A stretch of 11,808 nucleotides of DNA from positions 1 to 11,808 of the forward strand of contig JAMOAC010000192.1 of NCBI GenBank assembly GCA_023621975.1, given 5' to 3'. Positions 1 through 5,814 of the stretch are shown piece after piece (the stretch's first letter is position 1; each line of letters begins with the position of its first letter). This stretch comes from Bacillota bacterium (GTDB lineage: Bacteria; Bacillota_A; Clostridia; Acetivibrionales; DUMB01). Below the pieces are notes generated by a model. That model made no database searches, was not told the DNA's origin, and saw nothing but the letters and a program-made list of their open reading frames with translations. A program made the position numbers and the translations under genes.

Positions 1-107
<107 letters not shown>

Positions 108-114
108 AATATAT

Positions 115-190
115 TCCTCAATAGCTCAGTCGGTAGAGCATGCGGCTGTTAACCGCAGGGTCGTAGGTTCGAGTCCTACTTGAGGAGCCA
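115..190 (+). tRNA. tRNA-Asn (anticodon GTT)
   Basis: A full cloverleaf folds by eye. Acceptor arms TCCTCAA (115-121) and TTGAGGA (180-186) pair; the D arm is GCTC/GAGC; the anticodon stem TGCGG/CCGCA holds the loop CTGTTAA with anticodon GTT at 148-150. The T arm is GTAGG-TTCGAGT-CCTAC. The discriminator is G187 and the CCA tail is encoded (188-190). It sits 7 bases after the 5S end and is probably co-transcribed with the rRNA operon. Confidence 0.97.
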
Positions 191-191
191 T

Positions 192-235
192 AAAAAAGGA
201 AAGGCATAAATAAATATGTCTTTCCTTTTTTGTTT
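192..235 (+). terminator. Rho-independent terminator of the rRNA/tRNA-Asn operon
   Basis: AAAAAAGGAAAG (192-203) pairs perfectly with CTTTCCTTTTTT (220-231). The inner bases GCATA/TATGT extend the stem to about 17 bp (one G-T pair) around the loop AATAAA. The descending arm itself supplies the T-tract. Confidence 0.9.
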
Positions 236-625
236 TGTGCGCCGGCATGGTGTGTGCTAATATGGGTGGTAACCAGGCTTAATGGGCGGCAACCTGACCC
301 GGCAACCTGACGGTGAAGGTCAGCTGCGGTCCTGACAGTGGGTAGCACTTGATAGTTGGTAAAACTTATTATGTGCATACGTTAAAAAAGTTGATATGAT
401 TAAATATGTATATATGATAATATGATTGAAAATGTCTATATGATAAAGAATGATAATATGATACGATAAAAATGATAATGTGATTAAGTCATAAAAAATG
501 CTTTAAGCTGATAATATGATAAAGCATGAAAAATATGTTAAAAAAATTATAACGTGATATTAAACTGTTTATATGCTTAAATAACGGTTAAAATTATCGT
601 AATAGCTTGTTTTCAATATCAATAT
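236..625. other. Gene-free spacer with a GC-richer patch and AT-rich repeated words
   Basis: No credible coding region is present. 236-350 is richer in G+C than its surroundings and carries GGCAACCTGAC twice (about 288-309). From about 390 to 620 the DNA is extremely AT-rich and built of short related words; TGATAATATGAT occurs exactly at 415-426, 451-462 and 509-520, with a one-base variant at 473-484. An 8-bp inverted repeat, ATGCTTTA (498-505) with TAAAGCAT (520-527), encloses the third copy. Confidence 0.7.
415..520. repeat. Dispersed direct repeats of TGATAATATGAT
   Basis: Three exact 12-bp copies (415, 451, 509) and one variant TGATAATGTGAT (473) lie within about 105 bp, spaced 36, 22 and 36 bp start to start. 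The intervening sequence is built from similar ATATGAT/GATAAA words, so this looks like a decayed tandem array. A role in binding a regulator is possible, but nothing in the sequence requires it. Confidence 0.6.
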
Positions 626-654
626 TTGATATGATTGATAATTAGCATTACAAT
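626..654 (+). promoter_or_regulatory. Sigma-A-type promoter for the DUF4015 gene pair
   Basis: TTGATA (626-631) and TACAAT (649-654) are separated by exactly 17 bp. They sit about 40 bp upstream of the first start codon, giving a short leader beginning near 661. This is a good vegetative promoter match; the AT-rich background raises the chance of coincidence. Confidence 0.65.
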
Positions 655-694
655 AAAAATGCTTAAATATTAAAAAATGAGCTTAGAGGTGCGT

Positions 695-2092
695 ATGATA
701 AACAAAAAGACATCTATAATAATTATAATTGCTACTATATTGGTGCTGGGTTCAATAATACTGGCAGTTAGTCTTACAGGAAAAGGCAAGGATAATAAAT
801 CGCCGGATAACAATAATATAAACGATCAGGATCAAATGTACATAGATGAAAACGGATCGGAAGATACTGATAAACCAGGGGATAACAAAGAAGAAAATAC
901 CGGTGATAAAAATAATTCGGAAAGCGGTAACACAGGAAACAGTGATCAGTCAAACAATAATAATCAGGAAAACAACAATTCCGGAAATGACCTCGGAGAT
1001 AAAGGAAATGATGACAATGATAAAAGCGAAAATGACAGCTCCGGCGATGTTACCAAAAGAGAGATAAAGCCTGTAAAGGTAAGGGCTTTGTATCTCTCGG
1101 GCCCGTCAGCAGGTAAAAGCAGTATAATCGATAAAGTTATAGAACTTGCCAAAACCACTGAGCTTAATGCTGTGGTAATTGACGTAAAAGAGGCTGGAGT
1201 TGTAAATTATAAATCCGATGTACCTGAAGTCAAGAATAACGGGCTTTATGTCGAGTACTATGACCCGGCAAGCCTGATAAAAAAGCTGCATGATAACAAT
1301 ATATATGTTATTGGCAGAATTGTATGCTTTTTGGACAACGGATTAGGTACAAAACGTGCAGATCTGGCAATTAAGAGGAAAGACGGCACTCCCTGGAAAG
1401 AGGGGAGATACGGTGTATGGGTAAATCCATATAACGAAGAAGTCAGAAAATATAATATTGATATAGCAAAAGAGGCAGTTGAAAAAGGATTTGATGAAAT
1501 ACAGTTTGATTATGTCAGATTCCCTTCAGGCACAGGGAATAAGGTTGATTATGGAAGTGACGTTCCTACAAAATCAGAAATTATATGCGAATTTTTAAGA
1601 ACGGCTAAAAGAGAACTGAACGGAGTATTTGTTTCTGCAGATGTATTCGGCATAATATGCCTTGATAAGAACACAAAGAATACAATCGGGCAAGATCTTG
1701 AGACTGTAGGCCTTGACATAGATTACATATGTCCCATGGTATATCCTTCCCATTATGCAAATGCTTCAAAGAATCATTATACCGGTAATGGAGTAGGACA
1801 GAACATTAACGGCATTTTGTTTACAGCCCCCGATCTTGAACCGTACAAAGTCGTGTACAATACACTTCTGGTGGCAAAAGACAGGATTTCCAAAGTTAAT
1901 GGTTATAAAGCGAAAGTTAGGCCGTATTTACAGAGCTTTACTGCAAGCTATCTGCCGAAAGGATATTACATGGCTTATGGAGCTGAAGAAGTAAGGCAGC
2001 AAATAAAGGCAGTGTATGATGCAGGGTTTGAAGAATGGATTTTGTGGAATAGTGAAAACATATATCCAGACGGTGCCTTCGAGAAGAAGTAG
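695..2092 (+). CDS. Membrane-anchored DUF4015 putative glycosyl hydrolase (paralogue 1)
   Basis: Predicted 465-residue surface protein. Residues 8-28 are a hydrophobic, Ile/Leu-rich membrane segment after MINKKTS, without a lipobox, so it is probably an uncleaved anchor. Residues 30-125 form a low-complexity linker of Asn, Asp, Ser, Gly, Glu and Lys, as in wall-spanning tethers. From about 128 to the end is a DUF4015 (COG1306) TIM-barrel-like domain with the family signature FDEIQFDYVRFP (266-277), whose acidic residues (D267, E268, D272) are candidate active-site residues. Substrate is unknown; a cell-wall or extracellular polysaccharide is a guess from family and location. I chose ATG 695 over the in-frame ATG 677, because AGAGG at 685-689 gives 5-base Shine-Dalgarno spacing to 695 whereas nothing suitable precedes 677. 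It is the first gene of a two-gene operon; the next gene starts 60 bp later and is a clear paralogue. Confidence 0.85.
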   Translation: MINKKTSIIIIIATILVLGSIILAVSLTGKGKDNKSPDNNNINDQDQMYIDENGSEDTDKPGDNKEENTGDKNNSESGNTGNSDQSNNNNQENNNSGNDLGDKGNDDNDKSENDSSGDVTKREIKPVKVRALYLSGPSAGKSSIIDKVIELAKTTELNAVVIDVKEAGVVNYKSDVPEVKNNGLYVEYYDPASLIKKLHDNNIYVIGRIVCFLDNGLGTKRADLAIKRKDGTPWKEGRYGVWVNPYNEEVRKYNIDIAKEAVEKGFDEIQFDYVRFPSGTGNKVDYGSDVPTKSEIICEFLRTAKRELNGVFVSADVFGIICLDKNTKNTIGQDLETVGLDIDYICPMVYPSHYANASKNHYTGNGVGQNINGILFTAPDLEPYKVVYNTLLVAKDRISKVNGYKAKVRPYLQSFTASYLPKGYYMAYGAEEVRQQIKAVYDAGFEEWILWNSENIYPDGAFEKK

Positions 2093-2152
2093 ATTTCATG
2101 AACCTGTTTTTATGTTATAAAAATAAATTTATAGTAATAGTGGGGGTTTTTT

Positions 2153-3529
2153 ATGCACAAAAGATTAATCTGTTACATTGCATTACTTGTGGCGACTATA
2201 ATGGCAGCGGGTTTGTTCTTCACTGGTTGTGGCCAGAAACAGGCAGATCCAGGCATTCCGAACACTGAACAAGATGAAAACATTGGAAATGAAACAGGCG
2301 AAAGCAGCAATTCCAGTGAAGAGCAAACGAAAAATGCTGACAATGGTTCAAAGAATGGTGAAAATAACGGAGAAACAAATACTGGAGAAGACGAAGCAAA
2401 TGCAGGGGATAATGAAGCAGACAGAAAAGACACTGACCCGGGTAGCGAAGATAAAGGTAATGAAAATAGTGACGACATAACAAATAAAGACAATAACAAC
2501 GGAGGCTCCAGGCCAAAGAAGAAAGATATACAGGTAAAGGGTTTATATCTGACGGGGTGGACTGTAGGTATAAAAGAAAGGCTTGATCACTATATTGAAC
2601 TTGCCAATACGACTGAAATAAACTCATATGTAATTGATATCAAGGATGACGACGGATTGGTTGGTTATGAGTCAGCCATTCCTGCAGTGAGAGAAATAGG
2701 AGCTTGGACAAAGAAGTATGATGTGGATTATGTGTTAAAGAGGCTTCATGAAAATAACATTCATGTAATTGGGCGTATAGTTTGTTTCAAGGATCCATAT
2801 CTCTCTTCAAAAAGGCCTGACCTTGCCATAAAGGATACGAGAGGTGGATTGTGGAAGGAAAAGAACAGCAACGGCCAAATGATAACATGGCTTAATCCTT
2901 ACAATAAAGAATCATGGCCGTATCTGGTAGATATCGCCAAGGAAGCCGTTCAAAAGGGGTTTGATGAAATACAGTTTGATTATGTAAGATTTCCGAGTGG
3001 TGACAGGAGGTTTATGGATTACGGCACAATTGACAAGAAAAAATATGAGGCAATAAATGAATTTCTGGCATATGCAAGAAAGGAAATGCCTGATGTCGTA
3101 TTGTCTGCAGATATTTTTGGTATAGTTTGTGAAGGCGAGGGAGACAGTGAGGATATAGGCCAGTACCTGGAGCTTATCGGGAAAGACCTTGAATATATAT
3201 CACCTATGCTGTACCCGTCTCACTACGCTTTAGGCCAGACGGTGAACGGAATTAAATTTGCAAAACCTGATCTTGAGCCATATGCAGTTGTTTACAACAG
3301 CCTTGTAAAGGCAAGGAACAGGCTTTCCAAAGTAGACGGATATACACCCGATATCCGGCCGTACCTTCAGGATTTTACCGCTACGTGGATTGGCAAGGGC
3401 AATTACATGGAATACGGCCCTGAACAGGTGAGGCAGCAAATAAAGGCTGTTTATGATGCAGGTTATAAGGAATGGATACTCTGGTCAGCCAGAAACCGAT
3501 ACAGTGAAGCCGGGCTGCTGAAAGAATAA
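2153..3529 (+). CDS. DUF4015 putative glycosyl hydrolase lipoprotein (paralogue 2)
   Basis: Predicted 458-residue lipoprotein. The signal peptide (MHKR, then a hydrophobic run) ends in a lipobox FTGC with Cys26 as the lipidated residue. Residues 27-123 are a Gly/Asn/Glu/Asp/Lys-rich linker. The DUF4015 domain runs from about 127 to the end and contains the same FDEIQFDYVRFP signature (270-281; D271, E272, D276). It aligns along the whole domain with the upstream protein, sharing NNI.VIGRIVCF, LDLA-type, PMxYPSHYA, PDLEPY.VVYN and EVRQQIKAVYDAG-like blocks. The upstream protein has about nine extra residues after PSHYA. The ribosome binding site GGGGG (2142-2146) lies 6 bases before ATG. Probably co-transcribed with its paralogue and terminated at 3600-3630. 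Enzymatic activity and substrate are not established by the sequence. Confidence 0.87.
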   Translation: MHKRLICYIALLVATIMAAGLFFTGCGQKQADPGIPNTEQDENIGNETGESSNSSEEQTKNADNGSKNGENNGETNTGEDEANAGDNEADRKDTDPGSEDKGNENSDDITNKDNNNGGSRPKKKDIQVKGLYLTGWTVGIKERLDHYIELANTTEINSYVIDIKDDDGLVGYESAIPAVREIGAWTKKYDVDYVLKRLHENNIHVIGRIVCFKDPYLSSKRPDLAIKDTRGGLWKEKNSNGQMITWLNPYNKESWPYLVDIAKEAVQKGFDEIQFDYVRFPSGDRRFMDYGTIDKKKYEAINEFLAYARKEMPDVVLSADIFGIVCEGEGDSEDIGQYLELIGKDLEYISPMLYPSHYALGQTVNGIKFAKPDLEPYAVVYNSLVKARNRLSKVDGYTPDIRPYLQDFTATWIGKGNYMEYGPEQVRQQIKAVYDAGYKEWILWSARNRYSEAGLLKE

Positions 3530-3599
3530 TGATGACAGTGGAGTTAATTTCAGTGAAAAATTCACTTCTTCAATAAAAAAAGTGAAAATTTATATTAAT

Positions 3600-3630
3600 A
3601 AAAAGGTCTGAATCAATTCAGGCCTTTTTT
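3600..3630 (+). terminator. Terminator of the DUF4015 operon
   Basis: AAAAAGGTCTGAAT (from 3600) pairs with ATTCAGGCCTTTTT (to 3629), with one G-T wobble, followed by the T-run to 3630. A smaller hairpin, AGTGAA/TTCACT, at 3552-3566 precedes it. Confidence 0.88.
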
Positions 3631-4042
3631 AACTTAATTTTGCCGACTTACCATACTGTACTGTTATACATTACTGAGACGGAAATGTTATACTATGTGG
3701 AACCGGAGGAACGACCAGACAGGTTTCAGCAATTAACGACGTCAGGATTAAGGATGGAGTTTCAAAGCCTGGGATTCAGCAAATAAAAGCTTGGGATTTA
3801 CAAATATACTTGATATAATTTTTTAAAATATGAAGGGAATTTATGGAATGTGAAGAATATAAATCATATATTTAAAAGTACTATACGAAATAAACGGCAA
3901 TTTGATATGAAGAAGCAAAACTTTTTGGAAAATATTGCATATGAAGAATATTTTATTATTATATGAAGGATGACTCAAGCAAGGTCATAGCTATTATGAC
4001 TGAAGACATAAAAGTGACTGAAAAAAGAGGAGATGATTAATT
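3631..4042 (+). other. Intergenic region and long leader upstream of the GH140-like gene
   Basis: No gene is supported here. Upstream of the promoter, related ~20-bp words (TTCAGCAA, CTTGGGATTTA/CCTGGGATTCA) recur at 3728-3800. Within the leader, ATATGAAG occurs four times (3828, 3905, 3939, 3961) and GACTGAA twice near 3999-4022. I see no riboswitch core that I recognise and no terminator-like hairpin in the leader. Confidence 0.5.
3791..3819 (+). promoter_or_regulatory. Promoter of the GH140-like gene (extended -10)
   Basis: TTGGGA (3791-3796) and a perfect TATAAT (3814-3819) are 17 bp apart, with TG one base before the -10 hexamer. Transcription would start near 3826, leaving a leader of about 217 bases before the start codon. 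Confidence 0.65.
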
Positions 4043-5263
4043 ATGAAAAAAATGCAGAAACTGCGCGTAAGCAGCAACAGGAGATTTTTGGTGTACGAAG
4101 ACGGTACGCCTTTTTTCTGGCTGGGTGATACAGCCTGGGAGCTTTTTCACAAGCTTGACAGGGAGGATGCTGAGCTGTACCTCCGCAACAGAGAAGAAAA
4201 TAAATTTAATGTGATACAGGCGGTGGCATTGGCTGAATGTGACGGATTGAATACGAAAAATGCCTACGGCAGGACGCCTTTGCTTATAAATGAACAAGGT
4301 TTATATGATCCTACCAGGCCTGATACATCCGGAGATTACAGTTACTGGAGCCACGTAGACTATATTATTGACCTGGCAGCCGAATACGGCCTTTACATTG
4401 CGCTTCTTCCAACATGGGGCTGTTATTTCAACCAGGGACATGCAAAAAGCCCTGTGATTTTCAATAAAGAAAATGCATATGAATATGGAAAATGGATAGG
4501 CGACAGGTATAAAGACAGGGCAAACATTATTTGGGTTCTCGGCGGTGACCGCCCTCTCGAGACAAGGATGCATTTTGATGTGGTGAACGGGATGGCAAGG
4601 GGAATTAGAGAAGCTGACAGCGGCGGGCATCTTATGACATTCCACCCAAACGGCTACAGATCATCCTCATTTCATCTCCATGATGAAGAATGGCTCGATT
4701 TCAACATGATACAGAGCAGTCATTCTGCACAGAACCTGGATAACTATAATTTCGTAAAATCGGACTATGAAAAAGTGCCGACCAAACCGACCCTGGACGG
4801 AGAACCGAGGTATGAAGACCATCCCATAAATTTCAATCCTGAGAACGGGTATTTTGATGATTATGATGTCCGGCAGGCAGCCTATTGGGCTGTATTTGCA
4901 GGGGCATTCGGTCATACCTACGGACATCACAGCATCTGGTCCATGTGTACCGAGCAGACGGAAAGTAAAATAATGCACTGGAAAGATGCCTTGAACCGCC
5001 CGGGTGCCATGCAGATGAAATACTTGAGAGCCCTGATGGAATCAAGGCCTATTCTTGACAGGATACCGGATCAGGAACTGCTGGCTGAAAACTATCGGGG
5101 AGCTAACCATCAGCAGGCAACCCGCGGAAATGATTATGCATTTATTTACAGCCCCTACGGCCTGAAAATCAAGGTTAAAATGGGCAGGATAACGGGTGAT
5201 AAGGTCAGGGCAAGCTGGTATAATCCCAGAACGGTAAAAACAAGTTATAAAAACGATTTTTAA
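4043..5263 (+). CDS. DUF4038/GH140-like glycoside hydrolase, C-terminally truncated by an in-frame stop
   Basis: Encodes 406 residues before TAA. Residues 8-335 match the DUF4038 fold (apiosidase-like, GH140): FFWLGDTAWELFHKL (24-38), LPTWGCYFN (122-130), IIWVLGGDRP (162-171) and LDGEPRYEDHP (251-261). By analogy with GH140 apiosidases, D169 and E254 are the likely catalytic pair; both are present. From about 340 the protein enters the small C-terminal beta domain often found with DUF4038 (PF12904-like), but the frame stops after YKNDF. The same frame then continues for 33 codons with a sensible domain ending (see 5264-5362), so the normal length would be about 439 residues. There is no signal peptide, so the enzyme is cytoplasmic and would act on imported oligosaccharides; substrate is unproven. 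The ribosome binding site AGAGGAG (4026-4032) lies 10 bases before ATG. It could be a pseudogene, a tolerated truncation or a sequence error. Confidence 0.82.
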   Translation: MKKMQKLRVSSNRRFLVYEDGTPFFWLGDTAWELFHKLDREDAELYLRNREENKFNVIQAVALAECDGLNTKNAYGRTPLLINEQGLYDPTRPDTSGDYSYWSHVDYIIDLAAEYGLYIALLPTWGCYFNQGHAKSPVIFNKENAYEYGKWIGDRYKDRANIIWVLGGDRPLETRMHFDVVNGMARGIREADSGGHLMTFHPNGYRSSSFHLHDEEWLDFNMIQSSHSAQNLDNYNFVKSDYEKVPTKPTLDGEPRYEDHPINFNPENGYFDDYDVRQAAYWAVFAGAFGHTYGHHSIWSMCTEQTESKIMHWKDALNRPGAMQMKYLRALMESRPILDRIPDQELLAENYRGANHQQATRGNDYAFIYSPYGLKIKVKMGRITGDKVRASWYNPRTVKTSYKNDF

Positions 5264-5362
5264 AATACCGGTATCGTGGAATTTATGCCTCCTTCCAGCG
5301 GGATAAATAACGACTGGGTATTAATATTGGATGACGCATCTAAAAATTATGAGTTGCCATAA
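5264..5362 (+). pseudogene. Orphaned in-frame 3' end of the GH140-like gene
   Basis: Directly after the TAA at 5261-5263, the same reading frame continues NTGIVEFMPPSSGINNDWVL and ends ILDDASKNYELP before TAA at 5360-5362. The pattern (NTG..EF.PP....NDWVL.LDD) is what the terminal strands of DUF4038-associated C-terminal domains look like, so a single substitution creating TAA (for example from GAA, CAA or AAA) would explain the interruption. There is no separate start codon or ribosome binding site. Confidence 0.75.
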
Positions 5363-5387
5363 AAATTGTGACTGCATAAAATTATAA

Positions 5388-5423
5388 GTATTATGGCTGC
5401 TTTATTATGCGTTGCCATAATAC
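5388..5423. other. Perfect 10-bp inverted repeat without T-tract
   Basis: GTATTATGGC (5388-5397) and GCCATAATAC (5414-5423) are exact reverse complements around a 16-base loop. No T-run follows, so it is not a classical terminator, although it lies between the GH140-like gene and its terminator and could stabilise the 3' end of the mRNA. Confidence 0.5.
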
Positions 5424-5450
5424 ATCCACATTAATTATGACCTTGAAATT

Positions 5451-5492
5451 AGCCGGTTCCTTTGATTAATGCAAAAGGTTTCCGGCTTTTTT
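5451..5492 (+). terminator. Terminator downstream of the GH140-like gene
   Basis: AGCCGG (5451-5456) pairs with CCGGCT (5482-5487), and CCTTT (5459-5463) with AAAGG (5474-5478), with a small TT/TTT internal loop; TTTTT follows through 5492. Confidence 0.85.
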
Positions 5493-5569
5493 ATGCGTTT
5501 TTTCATGCAAAATCCCATTACAGGGACATAAATAAGTCTTTAGACCTATAAAAAATTAGAATACTGATA

Positions 5570-5597
5570 TTGACTTGCAGCATATAAATGATACAAT
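5570..5597 (+). promoter_or_regulatory. Probable nrdJ promoter
   Basis: TTGACT (5570-5575) and TACAAT (5592-5597) are 16 bp apart. A second candidate, an extended -10 TGC-TATACT at 5618-5626, lies just downstream and lacks a clear -35. Either gives a leader of about 190-210 bases before nrdJ. Both -10 elements overlap the NrdR-like boxes. Confidence 0.6.
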
Positions 5598-5637
5598 ATA
5601 CTGTGCTAGGAAAATTATGCTATACTAAATGTAGTAA
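5591..5637 (+). promoter_or_regulatory. Pair of NrdR-box-like operators in front of nrdJ
   Basis: Compared with the known NrdR box consensus ACACWATATNTWGTGT, ATACAATATACTGTGC (5591-5606) agrees at 12 of the 15 fixed positions and ATACTAAATGTAGTAA (5622-5637) at 11 of 15. The two start 31 bp apart, three helical turns, which is the arrangement known for NrdR box pairs. They cover the -10 regions, as expected for repression by NrdR. nrdR itself is not in this window, so this rests on motif, spacing and the adjacent RNR gene. Confidence 0.6.
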
Positions 5638-5710
5638 TTAACAGTAAAATACCTAAACAAAAATTTTTATTTTTATGCCATAAATATTCTATTCTGGCTG
5701 TACAGATGTG

Positions 5711-5776
5711 ATGAGTAAGCTAATGAAAACTTTGGAAAAAGTACTCATTCTATGAAAACACGATAATACCGTGTTT
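5711..5776 (+). other. Two hairpins in the nrdJ leader
   Basis: ATGAGTA (5711-5717) pairs with TACTCAT (5742-5748) across a 24-base loop, and AAACACG (5756-5762) pairs with CGTGTTT (5770-5776) across a 7-base loop. The second ends 24 bases before the ribosome binding site. Neither carries a T-tract. I see no cobalamin riboswitch core in this leader. Confidence 0.45.
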
Positions 5777-5814
5777 ATGTAGATGAGTAATGAAAATACT
5801 AAGGGGGATGCCTT

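Noticed and set aside
118..378. Minus-strand 86-codon reading frame ending in SSRTRTYDPAVNSRMLYRLSY
   Set aside because: Its C-terminal part is the reverse complement of tRNA-Asn; this translation is a familiar annotation artefact of tRNA genes, and the frame lacks a ribosome binding site.
677..694. Upstream ATG as start of the first DUF4015 gene
   Set aside because: No Shine-Dalgarno sequence precedes 677, while AGAGG at 685-689 is well placed for ATG 695, and the shorter form gives a normal membrane-anchor N-terminus.
5600..5814. Cobalamin riboswitch in front of the B12-dependent nrdJ
   Set aside because: I looked for the B12-box and the conserved core and saw neither; the two hairpins present do not resemble that fold.
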